From Acidobacteriota bacterium (GTDB lineage: Bacteria > Acidobacteriota > Blastocatellia > Pyrinomonadales > Pyrinomonadaceae): a DNA stretch of 7,927 nt. Made by a program: the position numbers and the translations under genes. The notes beneath the pieces are model-generated. The model saw nothing but the letters and a program-made list of their open reading frames with translations. It was not told the DNA's origin and did no database searches. Of the stretch, positions 1 through 6,199 are shown one piece after another. The stretch spans positions 1 through 7,927 of the forward strand of contig JAEWBM010000034.1 in assembly GCA_023391155.1 (NCBI GenBank), read 5' to 3'. Every line of letters starts with the position of its first letter. Positions within the stretch are counted from its first letter, which is position 1.

Positions 1-32
1 TGTTCGACGCGGCATAGCTAGCTAAACTGACA

Positions 33-61
33 ATTATACAGAAATCGCAGTCGCACGCTAA
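33..61 (-). promoter_or_regulatory. Possible sigma70-type promoter reading off the left edge
   Basis: On the minus strand a perfect TATAAT (33-38) is preceded, after a 17-base spacer, by TTAGCG (56-61), a poor match to the -35 consensus. It lies just beyond the stop of the leftmost TPR gene and points leftward, so it could drive a gene outside the window. The -10 match and spacing are seen directly. Promoter activity is inferred, and the weak -35 box keeps confidence low. Confidence 0.3.
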
Positions 62-64
62 CCC

Positions 65-88
65 GCGCCGAACGATGTCGCTCGGCGC
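65..88 (-). terminator. Strong hairpin directly after the TPR gene stop
   Basis: On the minus-strand transcript the arms 88-79 (GCGCCGAGCG) and 74-65 (CGUUCGGCGC) pair over 10 bp with one G-U, closing a 4-base ACAU loop. The stem begins at the base next to the TAG stop (89-91). No U-run follows (GGGUUAGCG), so it is not a classic intrinsic terminator. It may instead protect the 3' end or assist termination. The inverted repeat is certain; its role is inferred. Confidence 0.45.
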
Positions 89-1894
89 CTAATACGGAAA
101 GCCCCTGATCGGGATCTTGTTCCGTATTTTCCGCTTTGCCTCATCGAGCACGATCTTGCCGGAAAGCACGTTGTCGAGCTTCGACGCAAGAGTCGGATCC
201 AGAGCATTTAGCCGATTCCGGATCTTGCGGGCCTCGGCCTTGTTGCCCGTGAGGAAGTAAACCTCGCCGAGGCTGTATAGGCCGAATAGATTTGAATCAT
301 CCAGGGTCGATGCTCGCTTGAAATAAGTCAGCGCCGTTGCCAGGTCATCCGAGCCGCGGAAGGCGACGCCGAGCTGGTTGAGTGCGATGACCCAATCGCC
401 GCGCAGCGAAAGAGCACGGTTGAGAGCATTGACCGCAGCCTCAAAGTCGCCGAGGGCGTTGTTCGTCACCCCGAGATTGAAATGTGCCGCCTCGAACTGA
501 GGGTCGGCCTCGACAGCGGCCTGCAATGCCGCCTTCCCGGTCGCGAGCTTTTGATCAGCCGCTTCCTTGTTGTTCGCGGCGAGATCGGCCCGAGCGGCAT
601 TATAAAGGCCCCACCCTACGTTATTCAGGTCGAGAGCAACGGGGCTAAGCTCACGGGCACGATCGAGCCGGGCAACCGCCTTGTCCCACTCATTGACCTT
701 GCCGAGGCAGTATCCCCACTCGCTGTAAAGGTCCGGGTTCGACTTGTAACCGGGCTCGGCAAGCCGATAGTGTACGTTTGCGTCCGCGTAACGCATTAGC
801 TGGCGATAAACGCTGGCAAGGTTTTTATGCGCCTCAGTATTGTCGGGCTCGAGCTTGACCGTTTCCTGATACGCGACCAGAGCGTTGTCGTAATCGCCCT
901 GATTGTAGTAAATGGTGCCCATGTCGAGCCAAGCATCTGTATTCGTGGGTGCCGCGGCGATCGACCGCTTATATGCCGCGACGGCCTCGCCGGGCTTTTC
1001 CATCCGGTCATAGATCGCGGCTTTCTGATACTCGACCTCGCCGGCCGCGGGGCCGGACGCCGGTGCCTGCTCAAGCATGGCGAGAGCGTCGTCATACCGC
1101 TCCTGGCCGACCAGAGCGAGCAATCTCGCATTGCGGAATTCAGTGGTGTCGACGCCATCGGCCTCGGCCTTAGCAAGCATCGCTTCCGACTTTGCAGGGT
1201 CGCCCTTTTCCTGATAAGCGAGGGCCATCGGTAGATAGAGTGCGGTAAACGAATCGTCGAGCGCCACGGCCTTTTCGTAATTGACCAGCGCTTCGGCGCT
1301 TCGGCCGTGAGCATCGTGGATCTCACCGATCTTGGCGAACGCGGCGGCGTTTGTCGGGTCGTGTTCGACGGCCTCATTCAAAAAGACCAGTGCGTCTTCT
1401 TTCAGATCGCTGCCGGCGACCTCTAGCCCCTTGGCGGTGAGTGCCTCGCTTAAACCTTGGATCGCCTCGTTGTTCTTCGGGTTCAGCTCGATCGCCGTAC
1501 GGAATTCTGTTGCTGCAGTTTCATAGTGCTGCCTGTCGAGCAGAGACCTGCCGCGGACGGCCGCCTCGTCAGATTGGCGGATTCGCGCCGCTCGGCGTGC
1601 ACGCTGACGGGCTGCAATGGCGGCCTGCGCTCTCGCGGCACGGCGTTTACGAGCAGCGGCGATCTGTGAATTGCCCTTGGCGGACGACCTGCCGGAGCGA
1701 GCAGACTTTGACCGAAAGGCGCGCCTGCCAATGGGCTTTTTGGCGGAGCCGCGAAAGACGAAGACACTGGCACCGCCGGTCAGATCCTCCGACGGGACGA
1801 GGTCGTTACCTCGCGCAAGCGGAGCCGCTGTGGCAATAAATGATGAAAGAACGACGAGTGAAACTAGCTTTCGGAGAAAAATGCTGCGATCCAT
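89..1894 (-). CDS. Exported TPR-repeat protein with DLTGG/FVFRG N-terminal motif (paralogue of the gene at 3103-4977)
   Basis: A 601-residue protein, function unknown. Residues 1-30 form a Sec-type signal peptide: basic start (RSIFLRK), a hydrophobic core (LVSLVVLSSFIATAA), then a likely cut near PLARG. The mature N-terminus carries VPSEDLTGG followed by SVFVFRG (33-49). Residues 50-108 are very rich in Arg, Lys, Ala and Ser (for example ARKRRAARAQ) and look disordered or cationic. From about 109 to 580 there are roughly a dozen TPR units, with typical phrases such as AWLDMGTIYYNQGDYDNALV and AHFNLGVTNNALGDFEAAVN. A short basic tail (KRKIRNKIPIRGFPY) ends the protein. The ATG has a good ribosome-binding site (AGAGG at 1903-1907, 8 bases away). 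TPR arrays bind other proteins, so a scaffold role in the periplasm or at the cell surface is likely but inferred. It follows murB by 74 bp on the same strand and is similar to the TPR protein on the other side of murB. Confidence 0.9.
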   Translation of the reverse strand: MDRSIFLRKLVSLVVLSSFIATAAPLARGNDLVPSEDLTGGASVFVFRGSAKKPIGRRAFRSKSARSGRSSAKGNSQIAAARKRRAARAQAAIAARQRARRAARIRQSDEAAVRGRSLLDRQHYETAATEFRTAIELNPKNNEAIQGLSEALTAKGLEVAGSDLKEDALVFLNEAVEHDPTNAAAFAKIGEIHDAHGRSAEALVNYEKAVALDDSFTALYLPMALAYQEKGDPAKSEAMLAKAEADGVDTTEFRNARLLALVGQERYDDALAMLEQAPASGPAAGEVEYQKAAIYDRMEKPGEAVAAYKRSIAAAPTNTDAWLDMGTIYYNQGDYDNALVAYQETVKLEPDNTEAHKNLASVYRQLMRYADANVHYRLAEPGYKSNPDLYSEWGYCLGKVNEWDKAVARLDRARELSPVALDLNNVGWGLYNAARADLAANNKEAADQKLATGKAALQAAVEADPQFEAAHFNLGVTNNALGDFEAAVNALNRALSLRGDWVIALNQLGVAFRGSDDLATALTYFKRASTLDDSNLFGLYSLGEVYFLTGNKAEARKIRNRLNALDPTLASKLDNVLSGKIVLDEAKRKIRNKIPIRGFPY

Positions 1895-1902
1895 CTAAAA
1901 TA

Positions 1903-1907
1903 CCTCT
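1903..1907 (-). promoter_or_regulatory. Ribosome-binding site of the downstream TPR gene
   Basis: AGAGG on the minus strand lies 8 bases before the ATG at 1894. This fixes the start just ahead of the signal peptide. Confidence 0.6.
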
Positions 1908-1925
1908 TACTAGACTAAACGCGAA

Positions 1926-1944
1926 AAACGAGGCAGATTTGCCT
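1926..1944 (-). terminator. Weak intrinsic terminator after murB
   Basis: On the minus strand AGGCA (1944-1940) and TGCCT (1935-1931) pair around a 4-base AATC loop, followed by CG and a run of five T. It starts 24 bases past the murB stop (1969) and precedes the next TPR gene. The stem is only 5 bp, so termination would be partial at best and readthrough into the TPR gene is plausible. Confidence 0.35.
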
Positions 1945-1968
1945 AACTAAATGACGTGAAAGTTTATT

Positions 1969-3024
1969 TTATTTGCCCGCACCCTCAAATCCAAGGAAAA
2001 CCGGTTCCGGCACAAGCTCGATCTCAAATCGGGAAAAGACCGAGTGGCGGATCATATCTTTTAGGGCGACAATGTCGTCAGCGGTCGCACCTCCGCGATT
2101 GATTATCGCGAGAGAGTGGTTTTGCGAAATGCCGGCGTTCCCTAGTATATACCCCTTCGAAAAACCGGCCCATTCAATGAGCCACGCAGCAGGGATCTTG
2201 ATAGATCCATCGGTCATTGTGAAGTATGGCACCGTTTCGCCGATCGCCTCCGCGATCTCGTCGGCCCGTTCCCGGCTGACGATCGGGTTCTTGAAAAACG
2301 ATCCCGCACTCCGTGAATTCGAGTCCGCGGTGTCGATGACCATCGACTTTGCCCTGCGTATCTCGAGAACCGCACGCCGGACCTGAACAAGGGAGGGCGT
2401 TTTCCCTTTGAACCGCTTTTTCAGGTCCCGATAGTCCAGATAAGGGGCTCCACCCTCCGTAAGCTGATACGTGACTCCCGTGACAATATAGCGGCCGCGG
2501 CGGGTGGTATTAAAGATCGAGGTGCGGTATGCAAATCCGCATTCGGAATTTGCAAGCGTGACGGGTTCCAAAGAGTCGCGGTCGATGCACCTCACTTCAA
2601 CGATGGTTTGCGAGACCTCCTGCCCGTAGGCCCCTACGTTCTGGATGGGAGTCGCTCCGACAAGTCCGGGGATGCCGCTGAGGCATTCGAATCCGGCGAG
2701 TCCGCGATCGACGCACATTGCTACGAGAGGATCCCACTCCTCACCGGCAGCCGCTTCTACTATCACTTTCCCACGGGAGGGCGGTGAGACGTCGACGCCC
2801 CGCAGCGCCATTTTGATCACAAGGCCATCAAAACCGTCATCTGAAACCAGAAGATTGCTGCCGCCGCCAAGGATGAAGATCTCAAGGCCCTGCTCGCGGG
2901 CAAATCCGATCGCGTCAAGTAGCTCTTCCTCGGACGCCGCTTCGGTGAAGTAGCGTGCCGGGCCGCCGACCCCGAGCGTGGTCAGCGGAGCAAGCGGTAT
3001 ATTTTCACTGATCTCTATCGACAT
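1969..3024 (-). CDS. murB: UDP-N-acetylenolpyruvoylglucosamine reductase (MurB)
   Basis: MurB is the FAD- and NADPH-dependent cytoplasmic enzyme that reduces UDP-GlcNAc-enolpyruvate to UDP-MurNAc in peptidoglycan synthesis. From the ATG at 3024 it has 351 residues, close to E. coli MurB. Visible marks are the N-terminal PLTTLGVGGPA (12-23), the FAD-binding GGGSNLLVSDDGF (53-65), SGIPGLVGATPIQNVGAYGQE (116-136), AYRTSIF with Tyr166/Arg167, AGSFFKNP with the likely proton-donor Ser242, and PEPVF with the conserved Glu340 near the end. The C-terminal half lines up with the E. coli-type (type I) enzyme from memory. An in-frame GTG at 3054 would add 10 residues, but it lies inside a hairpin and before the usual N-terminus, so ATG 3024 is preferred although its Shine-Dalgarno is poor. 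The neighbours are two exported TPR genes, not other mur or fts genes. Confidence 0.95.
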   Translation of the reverse strand: MSIEISENIPLAPLTTLGVGGPARYFTEAASEEELLDAIGFAREQGLEIFILGGGSNLLVSDDGFDGLVIKMALRGVDVSPPSRGKVIVEAAAGEEWDPLVAMCVDRGLAGFECLSGIPGLVGATPIQNVGAYGQEVSQTIVEVRCIDRDSLEPVTLANSECGFAYRTSIFNTTRRGRYIVTGVTYQLTEGGAPYLDYRDLKKRFKGKTPSLVQVRRAVLEIRRAKSMVIDTADSNSRSAGSFFKNPIVSRERADEIAEAIGETVPYFTMTDGSIKIPAAWLIEWAGFSKGYILGNAGISQNHSLAIINRGGATADDIVALKDMIRHSVFSRFEIELVPEPVFLGFEGAGK

Positions 3025-3040
3025 CGTGTCTATCTGCAAA

Positions 3041-3080
3041 CGCAAAATTAGCACGAAAAGGGCAAAAGCCCCTTCCGTGC
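3041..3080 (-). terminator. 13-bp hairpin between a TPR gene and murB (terminator or attenuator)
   Basis: On the minus-strand RNA the arms GCACGGAAGGGGC (3080-3068) and GCCCUUUUCGUGC (3063-3051) pair over 13 bp with two G-U pairs and a UUUU loop. UAAUUUUGCG follows. It begins 22 bases after the TAG of the TPR gene (3103-3105) and ends 26 bases before the murB ATG. The shape fits an intrinsic terminator with a mediocre U-tract. There is almost no room for a murB promoter downstream of it, so readthrough, or a promoter inside the TPR gene, must supply murB. Confidence 0.6.
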
Positions 3081-3102
3081 CGAATGGTTAGTTCAATTGT
3101 TT

Positions 3103-4977
3103 CTAGCTGGACAATACGGCCGCGTTGGTTTCGCGGACCAGGTCGTTTGCCAGGTCCTTTCTCCCGATGGAGATCAGCTTGGAATACGCCTTTTTGGCCT
3201 CTTTCAGATTGCCGTTCTTAAACTCCGCCCGGCCCAGATTGTAATGGGCATCGGCAAACTTGTCGTCCTGCTTGATCGCCTTTTTGAACTGGCTGACAGC
3301 CTCGCGATAATTGTTGTCGTTGTAATAGGCTAGGCCCAGTTCATTGACGGCATAGGTCCATTTGGGCTCTTTGTCAACGACCTTCTTAAATGCATCGATG
3401 GCACCTTTTCTGTCGCCAAGATCGCTGTAGACCATGCCGAGGTTCATAAGCGGCCCCGAAACGAATTCCGGGTTGGTGTTGACGGCCTTAACTAAATTTT
3501 CACGGGCCTTTTCCATCTTGGTCCGCCCTTCGGCGGCGCGTCCCGCTTTGATATCGGCACGCCCCGCGTTGTAATAGGCCCAGCCCAGATTCGCGTAATC
3601 CAGGCCGGTCGTGCTGAGTTTCGCAGCGTTCTCAAGCGAGCGGACAGCAACGTCCCACTTGCATGCCAAACCCCGCGGCTGATTGATTTCGCATTGGCGG
3701 CCGATCATATACGCGATCTTTGTATAAAGATCGGCGGTCAGAGCTTTCATCTCGGCATTCTGATCAAAGCCGGGCGTACGCGTCAAAAACGTGACCGCGA
3801 GATTGTAGTTGCTCTCGGCCTGATAGTTATTACGGTTATCGTTGGGGGTGCCCAACGCCAATTGGCGGTAAGCATCTCCCAAGTTCGCCACGACCTCAGC
3901 ATTGTTATTGCGTAGTGTCTTAGCCTTTTCGAAAGCGGTCACGGCTTCCTGATACCGTTCCTGCTCAAAAAGCGCCGAACCTTTTCCGTACCACGCCTCG
4001 AAATAATCCGGCCTGAGGTCGATCGCCTTCTGCAGATCGACGAGGGCCGCATCGAGCTTGCCGAGACGTGTCAAGGCCTCGCCCGAATAATAGAACGTCT
4101 CGGCGTTTGTCGGGTCAGCGACTTTCGCTTTCTCAAGAAGTTCGGACGCCACCTTGTCATTGCCTTGCTGCAGTTTCACAAGGCCCAGATAGTGCAGCGA
4201 CATCGCATCCTGCGCATTTATCGCAACGGCCTTTGTGAGCAGCTCATCAGCCTTGTCGAAGTTCGCCTTGCGGTAATAAAGGATGCCAAGAGGAACGTAG
4301 ATCTCGGTCAACTCCTTATCGAATTCGAGGGAACGCTCATAATTGACAGTCGCGCCGTCATCGTCACCCTCTTCGGACAGCACTTCAGCCAAGCCGTAAT
4401 ATGCCGGAGCGTTGCGATCGTTGTAAGAAAGAGCCTCTTCAAAGAATTTTCGCGCAACATCCAGGCTGTCATCCGCCAACAGCGCGTTACCCTTCAGGGC
4501 AAGGGCTTCACTAAGTCCGGCCTTTGAGATCGCGTTCGATTCGCTGAGCGTCAGCGACTCGCGGAAGAAATCGATCGCGCGGTCATAATCGTCGCGGTCC
4601 ATGTAATACTCGCCGACACCGGCAAACAGTTTTGATGCCTCTTCCTTAGGCATGGTCGCGATCTGCGGCGGCAGGGCGTTCGGGTTGACCGCGGCCGTTC
4701 GTGTACGCCGCGGAGCAGCCTTCGATAATTTTGAATACTGGTTCGATACGCGTCTGGCGTTCGATGACCGCTGGGCCTTTGTCCGCCGCGACTTGTTCTG
4801 CGACACATATTTCTTGGAAACAGATTTTGTGCCCCCGCGAAATACAAATACGCCGCCCGTCAGGTCGGCAACCGGGACGATCTCTTGCGCCGCAACGAAC
4901 GAAACGAATATTGCCGCTGCCATCAACGTAGCGCCGGCGGCCGGATACCTTCGAAAAACTGCTGTCTTTATCATCAT
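3103..4977 (-). CDS. Exported TPR-repeat protein with DLTGG/FVFRG N-terminal motif
   Basis: About 624 residues, function unknown. An upstream in-frame ATG at 5064 gives 653, but the signal peptide (IKTAVFRRYPAAGATLMAAA then IFVSFVAA, cut before Gln) only sits at the N-terminus if translation starts at the tandem ATGATG (4977/4974). GAGG at 4980-4983 precedes them and is better spaced for the second ATG. Counting from 4974, residues 33-48 read VPVADLTGG-VFVFRGG, then comes a Lys/Arg/Ser/Asn-rich linker (about 49-93), then about 13 TPR-like units from about 116 to 612. Typical units are AEVVANLGDAYRQLALG, ADAHYNLGRAEFKNGNLKEA and FEAWYGKGSALFEQERYQEA. The only two cysteines, Cys428 and Cys438, lie in an insertion between repeats and could form a disulfide after export. 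The C-terminal half matches the TPR protein at 89-1894 colinearly. A partner-binding envelope scaffold is inferred. A hairpin follows the stop and a palindrome precedes the start. Confidence 0.88.
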   Translation of the reverse strand: MMIKTAVFRRYPAAGATLMAAAIFVSFVAAQEIVPVADLTGGVFVFRGGTKSVSKKYVSQNKSRRTKAQRSSNARRVSNQYSKLSKAAPRRTRTAAVNPNALPPQIATMPKEEASKLFAGVGEYYMDRDDYDRAIDFFRESLTLSESNAISKAGLSEALALKGNALLADDSLDVARKFFEEALSYNDRNAPAYYGLAEVLSEEGDDDGATVNYERSLEFDKELTEIYVPLGILYYRKANFDKADELLTKAVAINAQDAMSLHYLGLVKLQQGNDKVASELLEKAKVADPTNAETFYYSGEALTRLGKLDAALVDLQKAIDLRPDYFEAWYGKGSALFEQERYQEAVTAFEKAKTLRNNNAEVVANLGDAYRQLALGTPNDNRNNYQAESNYNLAVTFLTRTPGFDQNAEMKALTADLYTKIAYMIGRQCEINQPRGLACKWDVAVRSLENAAKLSTTGLDYANLGWAYYNAGRADIKAGRAAEGRTKMEKARENLVKAVNTNPEFVSGPLMNLGMVYSDLGDRKGAIDAFKKVVDKEPKWTYAVNELGLAYYNDNNYREAVSQFKKAIKQDDKFADAHYNLGRAEFKNGNLKEAKKAYSKLISIGRKDLANDLVRETNAAVLSS

Positions 4978-4987
4978 GTCCTCGTGG

Positions 4988-5003
4988 GCCCGGATATCCG
5001 GGC
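4988..5003. repeat. Perfect 16-bp palindrome upstream of a TPR gene
   Basis: GCCCGGATATCCGGGC is perfectly self-complementary. Its edge lies 4 bases from the GAGG ribosome-binding site (4980-4983) of the TPR gene. As DNA it could be a dimeric-repressor site. As RNA it could form a 6-bp hairpin with an AUAU loop next to the ribosome-binding site. The symmetry is seen; the function is inferred. Confidence 0.5.
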
Positions 5004-5008
5004 GTAAT

Positions 5009-5018
5009 TTGGCGCCAA
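5009..5018. repeat. Perfect 10-bp palindrome TTGGCGCCAA
   Basis: A second self-complementary site lies 5 bases beyond the 16-bp palindrome, in the same 183-bp gap between the methyltransferase stop (5161) and the TPR start. It resembles a compact dimer-binding operator, but GC-rich DNA yields 10-bp palindromes by chance. No convincing promoter hexamers were found in this gap. Confidence 0.3.
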
Positions 5019-5160
5019 CTCGGGTACGCCGTCTTAGGGAGATGGACGATACGCGGCCGGGCATTTTGCCTTAGCCGCCTGACTTCCCTGTCTCGTATTT
5101 GCTAGATCGGGTGCGTTCTAAACAGTCTATAGGATACCACTGAATGCGGTTTCCGTTGCA

Positions 5161-5952
5161 TCAGCGGCTGGTATTGCCGTTTTTAATTCGGGCGTAAAAA
5201 TTTCGGGCGACGCGGAACGGATATCGGTTTGCAAATCGGCGATATCGGTCGTTTTCGCGAAGCGAATGGAGATAGCCGGCGTAATTATTCACCAGCAGTT
5301 CGTTGATCGCCGGGTGTCGATGCATCGGAAATTCGCCGACCTCGATGACGAATACGACATGCGGCAGATTGTATGCTTTGAAAGGGACGCCATCGCGTTT
5401 TAAATCCTCGATCGCGTCATAGATGCCGTTATAAGTGATTTGGGCGTCGTGGAACATTATCGCTCCGCCGGCCGGGACGAGCACCTTGCGGCAGAAATCG
5501 AAATCGCGTTTCATCGCCGCGTCGGTGTGCTCGCCGTCGATCAGGCACAGATGGACGGGATCGCCGGCCCGTTCGGGTGAGATCTCATCGGTGCCGCCGT
5601 CGATAGTGGTGATCTTGGCGACAGCATCGGCATCCAAGGCCCTAAGATTCTCAAGCATCCGCTCGGTCGAATTGTTCAGATAGGTGTAGTCAAAACCCCG
5701 CTCGTCGGGCTGCTTTTGCGGACGCTTGTCGATAGAAACTATTGCCTTGCAGCGCGGATCAAGCAGATGGGGCTGGATGCTGCCGCCGAGATGCGAGCCT
5801 ATCTCGAGATAACGGTAGCCGCCGGGGAGCAGCTCGCGGACGGCCAACTGGCATGCGAGAAGCGACTGTTTGTCCTCGGGGGTCGACTGGCTCTCGATCG
5901 CTTTGAACAGCGTCAGATCGCGGGCCGCAATAGCGTCTTCAAAATTCACCAT
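5161..5952 (-). CDS. Class I SAM-dependent methyltransferase (Methyltransf_24-like)
   Basis: A 263-residue protein with the Rossmann fold of class I methyltransferases. Motif I is YLEIGSHLGGSI (48-59), which would bind S-adenosylmethionine. Motif II ends with the acidic Asp in IVSIDKR (71-77). LCLIDGEHTDAAMKRDF (135-151) and GGAIMFHDAQ (162-171) follow. The D-G-E-H ... F-H-D pattern is typical of the Methyltransf_24 group and of CmcI/TylF-like O-methyltransferases, where acidic residues and His can hold a metal ion. The C-terminal third (about 205-263) is basic and has no motif I recognise. There is no signal peptide, so the protein is cytoplasmic. Substrate is unknown; relatives often act on sugars or secondary metabolites. 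The ATG at 5952 has an AGAGAG-like site about 9 bases upstream. The 183-bp gap to the next TPR gene argues against a tight operon. Confidence 0.85.
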   Translation of the reverse strand: MVNFEDAIAARDLTLFKAIESQSTPEDKQSLLACQLAVRELLPGGYRYLEIGSHLGGSIQPHLLDPRCKAIVSIDKRPQKQPDERGFDYTYLNNSTERMLENLRALDADAVAKITTIDGGTDEISPERAGDPVHLCLIDGEHTDAAMKRDFDFCRKVLVPAGGAIMFHDAQITYNGIYDAIEDLKRDGVPFKAYNLPHVVFVIEVGEFPMHRHPAINELLVNNYAGYLHSLRENDRYRRFANRYPFRVARNFYARIKNGNTSR

Positions 5953-6179
5953 TTCTAAAGGCTCTCTGAGATTAACAATAAGATAATCGAGCGGGCGAGG
6001 AAAGCGGGGGACGCGGTTAACTTTCTCTAATTCTTGCCCTTTTGGGCCGCGTAATATAGATTTATTTTAACCAACCATTCATTTTTCCTGTCCCTAAGGC
6101 CGAGACACTCGTCCCATCGTTAGCCGAGGGGCACTAACAATGGAGCTTGGAATCCATCCAAAAGGAGATCTTGCCGAAA
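5953..6179. promoter_or_regulatory. Divergent intergenic region between the methyltransferase and the EF-G-like gene
   Basis: This 227-bp gap must hold promoters for both directions. Its centre (6051-6087) is clearly AT-rich against the GC-rich surroundings. On the plus strand a candidate pair is TTGCCC (6034-6039) and TATAGA (6055-6060), but the spacer is only 15 bases. No convincing leftward promoter was found. Short inverted repeats GTTAG/CTAAC (6119-6123/6134-6138) and TTGGA/TCCAA (6147-6151/6157-6161) lie in the probable 5' leader of the EF-G-like gene. Confidence 0.35.
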
Positions 6180-6199
6180 ATGAAAGCATTCGCAACTGA
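6140..6199 (+). CDS. Possible 19-codon leader ORF overlapping the EF-G-like start
   Basis: An ATG at 6140 opens a 19-codon frame (MELGIHPKGDLAENESIRN, stop TGA 6197-6199) in a different frame from the EF-G-like gene. GAGGGG (6126-6131) lies 8 bases before it, a better-spaced Shine-Dalgarno than that of the main gene. The frame runs through the AGGAG and ATG of the EF-G-like gene. It could couple or occlude main-gene translation. Without conservation data it may be chance. Confidence 0.25.
   Translation: MELGIHPKGDLAENESIRN
6163..6167 (+). promoter_or_regulatory. Ribosome-binding site of the EF-G-like gene, long spacing
   Basis: AGGAG lies 12 bases before ATG 6180, longer than usual. An in-frame TTG at 6171 would instead be only 3 bases away. 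ATG 6180 is preferred because the sequence from there (MKAFATENIRNLAVIGHGD) matches the usual EF-G-like N-terminus. Confidence 0.5.

Noticed and set aside
482..799. Plus-strand open frame of about 105 codons, and others like it at 827-1234 and 1441-1839
   Set aside because: They lie antisense inside the well-supported TPR gene, and their products show no domain, signal or repeat logic.
3025..3054. GTG start at 3054 for murB
   Set aside because: It falls in the arm of the 13-bp hairpin and adds ten residues outside the usual MurB N-terminus.
4978..5064. Upstream ATG at 5064 for the TPR gene
   Set aside because: It would put about 30 charged residues before the signal peptide; the tandem ATG at 4977/4974 with GAGG fits better, though AAGG near 5064 means it is not excluded.
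5130..5160. Terminator after the methyltransferase
   Set aside because: Only a 3-bp CGG/CCG stem is visible and there is no T-run.
6036..6047. GCCC-TTTT-GGGC inverted repeat in the divergent region
   Set aside because: A 4-bp stem is too short to claim a function and is expected by chance.
6140..6180. Leader ORF as a frameshifted N-terminal extension of the EF-G-like protein
   Set aside because: The protein from ATG 6180 already starts where EF-G-like proteins normally do, so no extension or frameshift is needed.
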